From contig JACPAE010000001.1 in NCBI GenBank assembly GCA_016181005.1, positions 124,001 through 188,000 of the forward strand: a DNA stretch of 64,000 nt. Direction: 5' to 3'. Position 1 is the first letter of the stretch; each line of letters begins with the position of its first letter. Below the pieces are notes generated by a model. That model was not told where the DNA came from. It saw only the letters and a list, made by a program, of their open reading frames with translations, and did not search any database. The position numbers and the translations under genes were made by a program. Positions 51,734 through 60,032 of the stretch are shown here, piece by piece. The DNA is from Candidatus Aenigmatarchaeota archaeon (lineage in GTDB: Archaea; Aenigmatarchaeota; Aenigmatarchaeia; CG10238-14; SCSR01).

Positions 51734-52399
51734 ATGAAAGACGGAGATTTTGTAACAATCGAATTTACCGGAAGGACGAAGGACACAAACGATGTTTTTG
51801 ACACCACGAACGGCGAGGCCGCGATACTTGCAGGAATTTACAATCCAAAGGCCAACTACGGTTCCGTTCCGGTCATTGTCGGAGCAAACCAAGTTATTCC
51901 AGGAATGGATGAAGCCATCAGAGAAATGAATGTGGGAGAAAAGAAAACAATTGAATTGACTTCTGAGAAAGCTTTCGGCGAAAGAAAGACAGAACTGGTG
52001 ACTCTGGTACCAATGTCAACATTCAAGGAAAGCAACATGGAGCCTGCACTTGGAAGGACGGTTAATGTCCGCGGAATGGAAGGTAAGATTGTCAGCGTTG
52101 ACGGCGGAAGAGTGAAGATTGATTTCAACCATCCGCTTGCAGGCAGGACGATCGAATACGAGATTGAAATAAAGAGCGAGCTGAAGGAGACCATTGAAAA
52201 GGTCCAGGGCATTGTGAGGTATTTCACTGGCCTAAAGATGGAGGATTCAAACCCAGTTATAAATGACAGCGAAGTCTCGATAAGCATCCAGAAAGCAGAT
52301 TTCCCAAAGGCAGTCAAGAAGAACATAGCCGACACAATCATGAAATGGATGAACATGACCAAGGTAAGCTTTCTCGACGTCTTTGAGAAGGAAAATTAA
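51734..52399 (+). CDS. FKBP-type peptidyl-prolyl isomerase (SlyD-like)
   Basis: 221 residues: FKBP strands MKDGDFVTIEFTGRTKDTNDVFDTT, IPGMDEAIREMNVGEKKTIELTSEKAFGER, then the inserted IF domain, NVRGMEGKIVSVDGGRVKIDFNHPLAGRTIEYEIEI, and a C-terminal extension of about 70 residues. Long archaeal FKBPs combine proline isomerase and chaperone activity. I choose ATG 51734: CTTTTAAAC at about 51701-51709 is placed as its TATA box, so the frame from 51692 would start inside the promoter. Confidence 0.9.
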   Translation: MKDGDFVTIEFTGRTKDTNDVFDTTNGEAAILAGIYNPKANYGSVPVIVGANQVIPGMDEAIREMNVGEKKTIELTSEKAFGERKTELVTLVPMSTFKESNMEPALGRTVNVRGMEGKIVSVDGGRVKIDFNHPLAGRTIEYEIEIKSELKETIEKVQGIVRYFTGLKMEDSNPVINDSEVSISIQKADFPKAVKKNIADTIMKWMNMTKVSFLDVFEKEN

Positions 52400-52438
52400 G
52401 CATTTATTGTTAATCAGTGAAATAAATATAAGGTTTTT

Positions 52439-54640
52439 ATGGGAGTAAAACAGCTGGCAGAAAAGCCGGTTAGGGACAAGGCCAACGAATACGACGAAAA
52501 TCTCAAGCAGATGATTGAGCAGAGGAGGACCAGCATAAAGGTTGTTGGATGCGGTGGATCCGGCGGCAACACTGTAACAAGGTTGATGCAGGTTGGAATA
52601 ACTGGAGCCGAGACGGTTGCACTCAATACAGATGCCGTGGACTTGCTGAATACGGAAGCCGACAAGAAGCTCGTTATAGGAAAGGAGCTGACACAGGGTC
52701 TTGGTGCGGGCGCCAACCCGAACGTTGGAATGGAATCCGCGAAGGAAAGCAAGGACGAGATTAAGAAACTCTTGCAGGGAGCGGACATGGTGTTTATTGC
52801 GTGCGGACTTGGTGGGGGGTGTCTACGAGGAAGCTCCACTATATACACTAATCCACAAGGCCCTGTGAGAATAGATTCTATAAATACAGGCTCCTTTGTT
52901 TACTCTTTGGAGGAAGGAAAACTTGTGAAAAAGCCCGTAGTAGCTGCTATGAAAACCGGCATCAAAAAAGTATATGAGGTTAGAACAAGGAACAACTCTT
53001 TGGTCGCTTCCTACGACCATCCGTTTCTGAAAGTGGTGCCAAAGATAACGGACAAGCGTGGTAGATTTTCCAGGTTCTCTTTCGAATGGGTGGGAGCTGA
53101 GGAGTTAAAACCTAATGACCTTGTGGTCATATTGAGGAAGGCACCAGAACTCGACGAGCCAAATCTGGAGATAGAAGACGGCTTTTATGCCACCCAGAGC
53201 TTTTGTAGGTTGTTCGGCTTTCTTTTGGGCGACGGCTGGGTGTCGAGAAGCAAAGACAGTTGGAAAATCCATTTCTCTCCCTCAAAAGACGAAGAAAGGA
53301 ACAACAGATACATTTCGCTTGTCAAAGAAATATTCGGACTTGAGATGAAAAGGCACGACAATTGGTATTATGCTAATTCCAAGCGCGTATACGAGCTTTT
53401 GTGGAAACTAGGATTAGACAGGCACGCTAAAGAAAAGGAAATCCCATCATGGTTGTTCAAACTACCGGATTCCTATAAAAAGGAATTTATCCTCGGGCTA
53501 GCAGACGCCGATGGTCATTACTATCGCCAAAGGAAATCTAACGGAAAAGAGAAAATTGAGCTCAGATTTGAAATGAGCAGTAAAAAGCTCATAAGACAGT
53601 TGAAGGTTTTATGCGATTATCTCGGTTTGAGATCTAGCAACATCTCGTCAAGAACTCGTGAAGTCAAACCGCCAAACTCGAAACAAAAGTTGATAAGCAC
53701 ATCTTGGGAAGTGCGAGTCTACAAACTTTACCAGCTAAACAAGTCTCTGGAGAAATCACGGGAAAGAGACGGTATAGGTTTCTTGTACGGTTATAGGGGA
53801 ACTATTCGGCCAGAGTTTTTCAAGCACTTCGGCTTTACAAGAGTCAAATCAGTCAAATATTTGGGCGAGGAAGACGTCTATGATATAACTGTGGATGGAA
53901 GCCATAATTTTGTCGCCGAAGGTTTCCTTGTGCATAATACAGGAACAGGTAGCGCACCTGTTGTCGCCGAGATTGCAAAGAAGGTGGGTGCTCTCACAGT
54001 CGCCATAGTCACTATGCCCTTCTCAATGGAAGGGAAGAGCAGAAGCAATAATGCCCTTGAAGGCTTGAGAAATCTTGAAAATGTTGTAGATACACTGATA
54101 GTTATTCCGAACGACAAGCTGCTGGAGATAGTTCCGGACGTCAGCATAACTACCGCATTCAAAGTCTGCGACGAGATTCTCGTGAATGCCGTAAAGGGGA
54201 TAACAGAGCTTGTGACAAAGCCAGGACTTGTCAATCTTGATTTTGCCGATGTGAGGACGATAATGAGGGAGAGCGGCCTTGCAATGATAGGCCTTGGCGA
54301 AAGCAACTCTGAGAACAGGGCATTCGAGTCCGTGGAAAGAGCTTTGAATAATCCATTGCTTTCGGTCGACATCAACGGTGCTGTCGGCGCGTTAATCAAT
54401 GTCGCCGGCGGGCCTGAAATCACGATAAGGGAAGCGCAACAAATAGCAGATGCAGTGTCGTCCAAGCTGTCTCCTGACGCAAGGATAATCTGGGGGGTGC
54501 AAGTGGACAAGTCGATGGGTGAAAATGTAAGGACAATGCTTGTCATCACAGGAGTCAATACACAGCAGGTACCCGGCAAAGATGGAGTTCGCAAGAAGAG
54601 AGACATAGAAAAGTTCCTAGGAATAGAATTTGTAGAGTGA
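52439..54640 (+). CDS. ftsZ: Cell-division GTPase FtsZ, interrupted by an intein
   Basis: 733 codons. Without the intein (residues 128-500) a normal FtsZ of 360 residues remains: GCGGSGGNTV, ALNTDAVDL, the split tubulin signature GLGGG + TGTGSAP, and NDKLL, RTIMRESGLAMIG in the T7 region. FtsZ polymerises into the division ring. The order ftsZ-secE-spt5-rpl11 is the typical archaeal arrangement; secE starts inside the ftsZ stop. Confidence 0.96.
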   Translation: MGVKQLAEKPVRDKANEYDENLKQMIEQRRTSIKVVGCGGSGGNTVTRLMQVGITGAETVALNTDAVDLLNTEADKKLVIGKELTQGLGAGANPNVGMESAKESKDEIKKLLQGADMVFIACGLGGGCLRGSSTIYTNPQGPVRIDSINTGSFVYSLEEGKLVKKPVVAAMKTGIKKVYEVRTRNNSLVASYDHPFLKVVPKITDKRGRFSRFSFEWVGAEELKPNDLVVILRKAPELDEPNLEIEDGFYATQSFCRLFGFLLGDGWVSRSKDSWKIHFSPSKDEERNNRYISLVKEIFGLEMKRHDNWYYANSKRVYELLWKLGLDRHAKEKEIPSWLFKLPDSYKKEFILGLADADGHYYRQRKSNGKEKIELRFEMSSKKLIRQLKVLCDYLGLRSSNISSRTREVKPPNSKQKLISTSWEVRVYKLYQLNKSLEKSRERDGIGFLYGYRGTIRPEFFKHFGFTRVKSVKYLGEEDVYDITVDGSHNFVAEGFLVHNTGTGSAPVVAEIAKKVGALTVAIVTMPFSMEGKSRSNNALEGLRNLENVVDTLIVIPNDKLLEIVPDVSITTAFKVCDEILVNAVKGITELVTKPGLVNLDFADVRTIMRESGLAMIGLGESNSENRAFESVERALNNPLLSVDINGAVGALINVAGGPEITIREAQQIADAVSSKLSPDARIIWGVQVDKSMGENVRTMLVITGVNTQQVPGKDGVRKKRDIEKFLGIEFVE
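52820..53938 (+). mobile_element. Intein with LAGLIDADG homing endonuclease in FtsZ
   Basis: 373 residues from Cys (CLRGSSTIYT) to the C-terminal HN (VAEGFLVHN), with Thr as the +1 extein residue. Splicing blocks: A at the start, B (SLVASYDHPFLKV), C and E LAGLIDADG helices (FGFLLGDGWV and FILGLADADG), and F (VYDITVDGSHNFVAEGF). It sits in the GGG|TGTG GTP-binding loop, so FtsZ cannot work before splicing. The endonuclease motifs retain their acidic residues, so it may be active. Confidence 0.95.
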
Positions 54641-54813
54641 TGCAATTGCGGTTGAAAGAGACACTTTCTAACTATGTGAGGATACTTAGGATTGCGAAAA
54701 AGCCCGACAAGGAAGACTATTTTGACACCTTCAAGACCGTCGTGCTGGGAATTTCTGTCGTCGGCGTGATAGGATTTATATTTTATTTTGTATCGGTTTT
54801 ACTGATTGGTTGA
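54640..54813 (+). CDS. secE: Preprotein translocase subunit SecE/Sec61-gamma
   Basis: 57 residues: an amphipathic N-terminal helix with LRIAKKPDKEDYFDTFK and one C-terminal membrane helix (TVVLGISVVGVIGFIFYFVSVLLIG split here as one segment). This is the SecE signature (K-P-x-x-x-E-F/Y). The ATG uses the final A of the ftsZ stop. Too short for many gene callers, yet clear. Confidence 0.93.
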   Translation: MQLRLKETLSNYVRILRIAKKPDKEDYFDTFKTVVLGISVVGVIGFIFYFVSVLLIG

Positions 54814-54814
54814 A

Positions 54815-55252
54815 ATGATTTACACGATAAAGACAGTTGTCGGCAGGGAGAACGTGGTCGCTGACGCAGTTGCATCCAGAGTATCCTCGGAAAACTTGGG
54901 CATCAAGGCCGTAGTTCATCCGGAAGAGATAAAAGGTTACGTCTTTGTCGAAGGGAGCATCGACGACTTGGAAAAGATTGCCAAGGACTTGCCGCACTCG
55001 CGCGGGCTAATCAAGAAGCCAGTCGAGCTGAGCCAGATAGAAAGATTTCTGCAGCCGAGGAAAGTCGAGGTGGAGCTTGACGTGGGCGACACGGTAGAAA
55101 TTATCGGTGGACCGTTCAAAGGAGAGAAAGGAAAGGTTACGAGATACGACAAGGTAAAAAGAGAAATCACCCTCGAACCCATTGAGACGTCTGTGCCTAT
55201 TCCCATAACAGTTTCTGTAGAATTTATTAAAGTTTTAGGAAAAAAGAAATAA
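54815..55252 (+). CDS. spt5: Transcription elongation factor Spt5 (NusG)
   Basis: 145 residues: NGN domain (MIYTIKTVVGRENVVADAV ... GYVFVEG) and KOW domain (DTVEIIGGPFKGEKGKVTRYDKVK). ATG 54815 follows the secE stop directly. Spt5 binds the RNA polymerase clamp, stabilises elongation and couples to the ribosome. Confidence 0.96.
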   Translation: MIYTIKTVVGRENVVADAVASRVSSENLGIKAVVHPEEIKGYVFVEGSIDDLEKIAKDLPHSRGLIKKPVELSQIERFLQPRKVEVELDVGDTVEIIGGPFKGEKGKVTRYDKVKREITLEPIETSVPIPITVSVEFIKVLGKKK

Positions 55253-55312
55253 TAAATTAATTTTCTTCACCAGGCCTATTTAAAATAATACGTTTAAGAA
55301 ATAAGTGATGCT

Positions 55313-55753
55313 ATGGCCAAGAAAGAACCAAGAAGTGCAACGGTGAAATTACTTAAGGCAGAATTGAAGATAGACACTGCAAAAATAACAGAAGAAGACA
55401 AAGCCAAAGGAGTAACTCATGTCGCAGATGTAAAGCTTGAGGGTGTTGTCAAGGTTGCAAAGGAAAGGATGGAAAATTTATCATCGAGAGATTTGAAGGG
55501 CTCAGTTAAAGTTGTTCTTGGAACACTTAATAGCTTTAATGGAGTTTTGGTTGAAGGAAAGAAGCCAAAAGAGTTAAGTAAAGAAATAGATGAAGGAAAA
55601 GATAGTGGAACCCATGCACCATTATACCTTTTACTCATCTCCTCAGGAGTTAAAATAGGAATATTACAATCCAATATTGCTGTTAACGTACCTGGTCCTT
55701 TTGGTATAATAGACCTTTCTCTTATAGGAAATAAGAAAATAACATCATCGTAA
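55313..55753 (+). CDS. rpl11: Ribosomal protein L11, C-terminal domain only, run-on 3' end
   Basis: The visible L11 part is the rRNA-binding C-terminal domain: EGVVKVAKERMENLSSRDLKGSVKVVLGTL and VEGKKPKELSKEIDEGK (about residues 43-97). The N-terminal domain with the PPLGPALG motif is absent, and only 60 bases separate the ATG from Spt5, so it is not upstream. The last 50 residues resemble no L11 and lie antisense to the next gene, so the natural stop seems lost. TATTTAAAATA upstream is a likely TATA box. Confidence 0.8.
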   Translation: MAKKEPRSATVKLLKAELKIDTAKITEEDKAKGVTHVADVKLEGVVKVAKERMENLSSRDLKGSVKVVLGTLNSFNGVLVEGKKPKELSKEIDEGKDSGTHAPLYLLLISSGVKIGILQSNIAVNVPGPFGIIDLSLIGNKKITSS

Positions 55754-55953
55754 TCAGCAACTCCTTCTAGTGCTATCCTTATATTAACGGCATATGGCAC
55801 ACCAAGGTTTCTGGCTTCTCTCGGCGATAAAATACCAAATTCTCTTATTAGTTTTTCTTTATTATGCCTTTCACCATTTAGATTGAAATATGGATCAAAA
55901 GAATGAGTGTAACCAAAAAAGTCTGATCTAACTTTAGGTAAAATACTACTCAT
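55417..55953 (-). CDS. Unknown protein overlapping L11 antisense
   Basis: 178 residues; only the first about 120 look like genuine protein (FDPYFNLNGERHNKEKLIREFGILSPREARNLG, then DYDDVIFLFPI). The last part runs antisense through rpl11, suggesting a lost stop codon. No family is recognised. It starts 21 bases downstream of the tRNA-Ala 3' end on the same strand. More AT-rich than the neighbours, possibly acquired. Confidence 0.5.
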   Translation of the reverse strand: MSSILPKVRSDFFGYTHSFDPYFNLNGERHNKEKLIREFGILSPREARNLGVPYAVNIRIALEGVADYDDVIFLFPIRERSIIPKGPGTLTAILDCNIPILTPEEMSKRYNGAWVPLSFPSSISLLNSFGFFPSTKTPLKLLSVPRTTLTEPFKSLDDKFSILSFATLTTPSSFTSAT

Positions 55954-55974
55954 AAAGACTCTCTCATAAATTAG

Positions 55975-56078
55975 TGGACTGGTGGGGATTTGAACCCCAG
56001 GCCTTCTGCTTCAGCGACCTCTATGCCATCTGCGGAATCACTCTATGCAGACGATCTACCAGACTGATCTACCAGCCC
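55975..56078 (-). tRNA. tRNA-Ala(GGC) with two introns and a 5-nt central exon
   Basis: Acceptor GGGCTGG/CCAGTCC has the G3-U70 pair that marks tRNA-Ala. D-arm GATCAGTCTGGTAGATC and T-arm TGGGG-TTCAAAT-CCCCA are intact. The gene has 104 nt. Removing 56028-56044 (17 nt) and 56010-56022 (13 nt) leaves a 74-nt tRNA with anticodon arm TCTGC-ATGGCAT-GCAGA. Intron 1 has a perfect central helix CTGC/GCAG with bulges ATA and ATG; intron 2 has TGGC/GCTG (two G-U) with bulges ATA and AAG. The exon between is GGCAT. Confidence 0.78.
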
Positions 56079-56103
56079 ATATATCTAATTGGAGAAAATA
56101 AAA

Positions 56104-56268
56104 TTAACCTTTCTTCAACTTGGCCCACTTTAATTTCTTCCTATCCCTTCCCATCTTAAAACTCTTCCCACACTTGGAACTGCACCAATAGCTTACGTTG
56201 CCGGTTGGTCCAACAAACATCTTTCCAGTTCCCCTAGCAATGTTGGAATTGCAGAATGAACATTTCAT
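56104..56268 (-). CDS. rpl24e: Ribosomal protein L24e
   Basis: 54 residues: zinc ribbon CSFC (3-6) and CSSKC (29-33), with the GTGKMFVGPTGNVSYWCSSKCGKSF pattern of eL24 and a basic tail. Directly follows S28e, as in most archaea. The protein is short and easily missed. Confidence 0.93.
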   Translation of the reverse strand: MKCSFCNSNIARGTGKMFVGPTGNVSYWCSSKCGKSFKMGRDRKKLKWAKLKKG

Positions 56269-56273
56269 CCTAA

Positions 56274-56483
56274 TTACCTGGCTTCCATCTTTCCGGCTGA
56301 CTCCATCTCAGTCTCTCTTAGCATAAGAACGTCCTTTATCCTAATCGGACCAATTACATTCCTAGTCAAAATCTTTCCCCTGTCTGGTCCATCCATCACC
56401 CTGCATCTTACCTGCATCACACCCTTAACACCAGTCCTGCCCATCAATTGCAATACCTCGGCCGGGTAAGATTCTCCTGCCAT
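56274..56483 (-). CDS. rps28e: Ribosomal protein S28e
   Basis: 69 residues with an OB-fold: [52 protein letters not shown] in order (quoted here in parts) matches eS28. Four bases after L7Ae, five before L24e. Confidence 0.95.
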   Translation of the reverse strand: MAGESYPAEVLQLMGRTGVKGVMQVRCRVMDGPDRGKILTRNVIGPIRIKDVLMLRETEMESAGKMEAR

Positions 56484-56487
56484 TCAA

Positions 56488-56856
56488 TCACTTCTTCAGA
56501 GCCTCGATGCCCTTTACAATCTCTTTTACAAGATCGTCGCCTTCACCGGCGTCGACAATGCAAATAGCGGACGACTGCACATCCAGTCCGGCAGCCCTTC
56601 CCAGCTCGGTCTTCATAGGAACATAGATGTAAGGTATTCTCTTCTCGTCGCACAGCGCTGGCAAATGCATGACAATCTCTTCAGGATCAACATCAGAAGC
56701 TATCACCAAGAGTCTCGCATTGCCCCTCTCGACCGCCTTTGTGCTTTCATTCACACCTTTTCTTATCTTCCCGGTGTTCCTCGCTGCCTCCACAGCCTGC
56801 AATGTCTTTTCACCCAGCTCCTTTGACACCTCGAACCTAACATATGATTTCGGCAT
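56488..56856 (-). CDS. rpl7ae: Ribosomal protein L7Ae
   Basis: 122 residues: [63 protein letters not shown] and the RAAGL motif that reads the kink-turn. L7Ae serves the ribosome, C/D and H/ACA RNPs and RNase P, matching Nop5/fibrillarin elsewhere in the window. Confidence 0.96.
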   Translation of the reverse strand: MPKSYVRFEVSKELGEKTLQAVEAARNTGKIRKGVNESTKAVERGNARLLVIASDVDPEEIVMHLPALCDEKRIPYIYVPMKTELGRAAGLDVQSSAICIVDAGEGDDLVKEIVKGIEALKK

Positions 56857-56875
56857 ACTACCACATCCTCTATTT

Positions 56876-58537
56876 CTATTTATGCGTAAAGTATAAAACA
56901 GTTTCCCTACCTTGTTTGTTCACTCTTGCAAAGCCGATTCTTGGAAACTGCACCAATGAGCCGACCTTCAACTTTTTAATACTGGGCTCGGCAACACCCT
57001 TTACAACCTTACCGTCAGGCATCACCACCTTGATTTTCGCATTCGGTCCCGAAACCCAGTGGATTTTCTGGATATCATACTTGACATTCTCCGATGTCAC
57101 CACCGAATTCTTGTCCAGTTTTGCCGAAAACAGGTTCATAAAGCCGACTTCCCTTCCTTTAAAATTCCTATAATCCTCCTCTTCCACGTAAATCGCATTC
57201 GTATCCACATGAATTCTTCTTCTCCCTCTTCCGGGAAAATCAGGGTGCAACTGGGCTTCGACAGTTCTTGGTTTCGAGTTCTTTACGGAAATTTTCACAG
57301 GATTCAAAACAGCAAAATACCTGTTTGCCTTCGAGTCTATCAATTTCCTGTTATCCGCATAAAGAATCTCCACAGGCATCTTAACATCAGCTAAACTTAG
57401 CCCCATGTTAATTATAAAATTCCTAATGGCATGAGGTTGAACGCCTCTTTTCTCCAATGACTTGAGGCTCCAAGTTCTTGCGTCATCCCATCCACTATAA
57501 ACTTTCCTTTCAATTAACTTTCTAGATTCTGTTTTACTCAGCCTTACGCCTTCTAAGTTAAGAATTCCATAATGCAAAATTTCCGGCTTATTCCATCCCA
57601 TCGCATTCCAAATAAACTCCTCCATCATGTCTTCTATAACCAAATCCTTCCCGCGCAATATGTGTGTCACACCCAGCATATGATCATCAACAGCCCAAGA
57701 GAATTCTAGCATCGGCCACACTTTATATCTTTTTCCAACTCGGGGATGCCTCCTTTCTGCAACCCTAAACAAAACTCTATCCCTAAATGCAGGGTTAGGA
57801 TGCTGCATGTCCGTTTTTAATCTTAAAGTCACTTTCCCCTCTTTGTACCTACCATTTAACATCTTTTTCCATTTCTCAGTATTCCTTTCGCTTGTCTGTT
57901 CTCTGTGTTTGCAGACAACTCCGTTAGCTCTATTATCGCGCAAAGTTTTTGCATCACATTCACAAACGTAGGCAATATTTTTCTTTATCAAATCTTCTGC
58001 GAGTTTGTAGAAAATTTTAATTCTATCTGATTTGTAAACTATTTTGTGATATTTAACACCCAGCCATTTCAAGTCGTCTGTTATCATTTTGTAAGCTTCT
58101 GGAATTATGAACTTCTCCTCGCTCCCTATCGTGTCGTCAAAAACAAGCAGAAGCCTTCCTTTGTAGCGCTTCACGTATTCGTCATTCAAAATGGCCATTC
58201 TAGCGTTTCCTATATGCAATGGACCGGACGGATACGGCGCAAGCCTCATCACGACCTTCCCTTTCGCATTCGGAAGTTCAGGCAGCCCAGTTTCAACAAT
58301 TTTCTTCTCCTCCAGCCTTACCCCCAGCTTGCCCAAAAGATTTCTCTGCTCCTCCAACGTCTGCGAGTTCACATCGTCTACTATTTTCTTTACCTCTGCA
58401 ACAACTTGAGAGATATCTGACTTGAGCGACGGCTCCTCTGCAAGGACCTTCCCTATCACGGCCTTGACTTCCGCCTTGCCTCCATACTCAACCGCATTTA
58501 GAAGAGCATGCTTGTAAATTACATCCCTCATATCCAA
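56876..58537 (-). CDS. gltX: Glutamyl-tRNA synthetase (archaeal type)
   Basis: 553 residues. HIGH-like [14 protein letters not shown] (about residue 102), KMSKS-like [10 protein letters not shown] (about 340), and the beta-barrel anticodon domain of the archaeal/eukaryotic GlnRS-like type. It charges tRNA-Glu, and in archaea also tRNA-Gln before amidation. The N-terminal about 90 residues are helical. Confidence 0.95.
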   Translation of the reverse strand: MDMRDVIYKHALLNAVEYGGKAEVKAVIGKVLAEEPSLKSDISQVVAEVKKIVDDVNSQTLEEQRNLLGKLGVRLEEKKIVETGLPELPNAKGKVVMRLAPYPSGPLHIGNARMAILNDEYVKRYKGRLLLVFDDTIGSEEKFIIPEAYKMITDDLKWLGVKYHKIVYKSDRIKIFYKLAEDLIKKNIAYVCECDAKTLRDNRANGVVCKHREQTSERNTEKWKKMLNGRYKEGKVTLRLKTDMQHPNPAFRDRVLFRVAERRHPRVGKRYKVWPMLEFSWAVDDHMLGVTHILRGKDLVIEDMMEEFIWNAMGWNKPEILHYGILNLEGVRLSKTESRKLIERKVYSGWDDARTWSLKSLEKRGVQPHAIRNFIINMGLSLADVKMPVEILYADNRKLIDSKANRYFAVLNPVKISVKNSKPRTVEAQLHPDFPGRGRRRIHVDTNAIYVEEEDYRNFKGREVGFMNLFSAKLDKNSVVTSENVKYDIQKIHWVSGPNAKIKVVMPDGKVVKGVAEPSIKKLKVGSLVQFPRIGFARVNKQGRETVLYFTHK

Positions 58538-58553
58538 TTAGAGAATTGGTAAG

Positions 58554-59384
58554 CTAATAAAATATTACAGATGCATAGCCTGTGACCGGCAGCATTGTCT
58601 CGTCTATGTCGGCGGACGTGCCGTAGCCTACTACCCTACCCCTTTTCGCACCCATCTCCTTTGCGGCAAAAATAGTCGTGGCAATAGCACCATACCCACA
58701 CACTCCTTTATTTTCACCCTTCACCCTGCTGAACAAGTCCTTGCAGTCCAGCTTTGTTATACTTTTGAAGAGTTGTCTGTCCGCAATTTCAACGAATTCC
58801 TTCTGTGCGGCCTTGGAAAGGTCAGAACTGCCTATGATTTTCCACCCGCCCATGGCCTTGGCAAGCTTCCCAATCATCCTCCCGACAGCTCTGCAGTTCT
58901 CAAGGAATTCCTTGTCCGGCAATTGGTCGTTCACTGCAATAGGTAGCATCTTGAACTCCCCAATTTTGTGCAGCAGAAACGGGAGCTGTACCTCTATCGA
59001 GTACTCCTGTTCGTGTGCAAACGCGTCGAACTCCACCATTCCACTTTCCTTCAGCAACCTGTCCGCAAAAAAATCATCAACCACAACCTCTCCAATAGGA
59101 GTCTTCCACAAACAGTTCCTCATCGTGGTAAAAGCAGAGCCGTATGCGGCATGGTTGCTGCCTATGATTACAAAATTCGACTGGTCCACAGCGGAATAAA
59201 ATTCCGTGGCCACTTTCCCGGAGTATATGTATGACGAATGCGGAACCAATGCCGCAACTACCCTCTCCTTCAGCTTTTTTGTCTTTGCATTCTCTAGAAA
59301 ATAATCCAGCTGCTTCCTCAAATTGTCTGGATTTAGGTCATAAAGCATGCCTGCTGCGATTGGAGATCTGAGTATCACTACCAT
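58554..59384 (-). CDS. MEMO family protein
   Basis: 276 residues: VVALVPHSSYIYSGKVA and NFVIIGSNHAAYG near the N-terminus, AHEQEYSIEVQLPFL, SSDLSKA and VCGYGAIATTIFAAKEMGAKRGRVVGYGTSAD. The conserved His residues resemble class III extradiol dioxygenases. Present in all archaea, function unsettled. Ends 16 bases before gltX. Confidence 0.93.
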   Translation of the reverse strand: MVVILRSPIAAGMLYDLNPDNLRKQLDYFLENAKTKKLKERVVAALVPHSSYIYSGKVATEFYSAVDQSNFVIIGSNHAAYGSAFTTMRNCLWKTPIGEVVVDDFFADRLLKESGMVEFDAFAHEQEYSIEVQLPFLLHKIGEFKMLPIAVNDQLPDKEFLENCRAVGRMIGKLAKAMGGWKIIGSSDLSKAAQKEFVEIADRQLFKSITKLDCKDLFSRVKGENKGVCGYGAIATTIFAAKEMGAKRGRVVGYGTSADIDETMLPVTGYASVIFY

Positions 59385-59505
59385 TGAATTAAACTTGGCG
59401 CGTCAGAAATTAATCTTTAACACTAGCATTCCAAAGTATGTCTTTTTAAATAAATGAATAAGTATAAATATTTTACAGGGGAACTTTAATTAAGGGTGCG
59501 ATGTC

Positions 59506-59790
59506 TTGGCAATAAAACAAAAATTCGGTCCGAAACTTTTTTTCAGACTAAAGCCTGTGAAAATGCTGACATCGCTCAAGTCCGGCCCTAAATACGCGAC
59601 CATAATATCAAAGGAAACTGACTGCACCTATTCCCACACTGTCAAGCTGCTGGATATGTTCCAGGAATACGGCCTTGTCGACTTTGAGAAGAAGGGAAGG
59701 ATAAAAATAGTCAAGCTCACAGACTTTGGAAATGAGGTTGCAAAAAACATGGACACGATTCTTACAAGCCTTGCCAAAGCTAGGGTGTAG
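59506..59790 (+). CDS. Small winged-helix transcription regulator
   Basis: 94 residues from TTG 59506 with GGTGCGATG upstream. Winged helix: FFRLKPVKMLTSLK, YATIISKETDCTYSHTVKLLDMFQEYGLVDFEKKGRIKIVKLT and a C-terminal helix for dimerisation. MarR/ArsR-like, small archaeal type. Followed after seven bases by an acidic protein gene. Confidence 0.75.
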   Translation: MAIKQKFGPKLFFRLKPVKMLTSLKSGPKYATIISKETDCTYSHTVKLLDMFQEYGLVDFEKKGRIKIVKLTDFGNEVAKNMDTILTSLAKARV

Positions 59791-59797
59791 TGTCAAC

Positions 59798-60028
59798 ATG
59801 CCGGAGAACAAAGGTAAACTTTTGAAGGAGTATGAGAAGATGATAAGAGAGCCCGGCAAGTACACCGAGGAGCAGTTCCAGGAAATAGAGAAAGAGCTCA
59901 GCGAGGATGTGCATGAGACTTCCGAGGGCCTTGGTATAGAGGATGAAGAGAAAAAAGGCGAAGAGGCTTACCCTGAAATAGCGGACTCGATAAAGAAAGA
60001 AGCTGACGAAGAAGAGGATGAGGATTAG
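59798..60028 (+). CDS. Small acidic protein
   Basis: 76 residues, about 40 percent Glu and Asp, helical with no hydrophobic core visible: MPENKGKLLKEYEKMIREP then EQFQEIEKELSEDVHE and an acidic tail EADEEEDED. Likely intrinsically disordered or a DNA mimic; no family recognised. Co-transcribed with the winged-helix gene, so perhaps its partner. Confidence 0.6.
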   Translation: MPENKGKLLKEYEKMIREPGKYTEEQFQEIEKELSEDVHETSEGLGIEDEEKKGEEAYPEIADSIKKEADEEEDED

Positions 60029-60032
60029 CGGA

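Noticed and set aside
55975-56078. Single-intron readings of the tRNA-Ala locus giving anticodon AGA or CTG
   Set aside because: AGA would need an unmodified-like A34 in a class I tRNA, and CTG conflicts with the G3-U70 Ala identity pair; only the two-intron solution fits both geometry and identity.
55975-56078. Direct repeat GCATAGAG inside the tRNA-Ala locus as a mobile-element footprint
   Set aside because: The copies fall in intron and exon sequence and are explained by the bulge-helix-bulge elements; no element lies between them.
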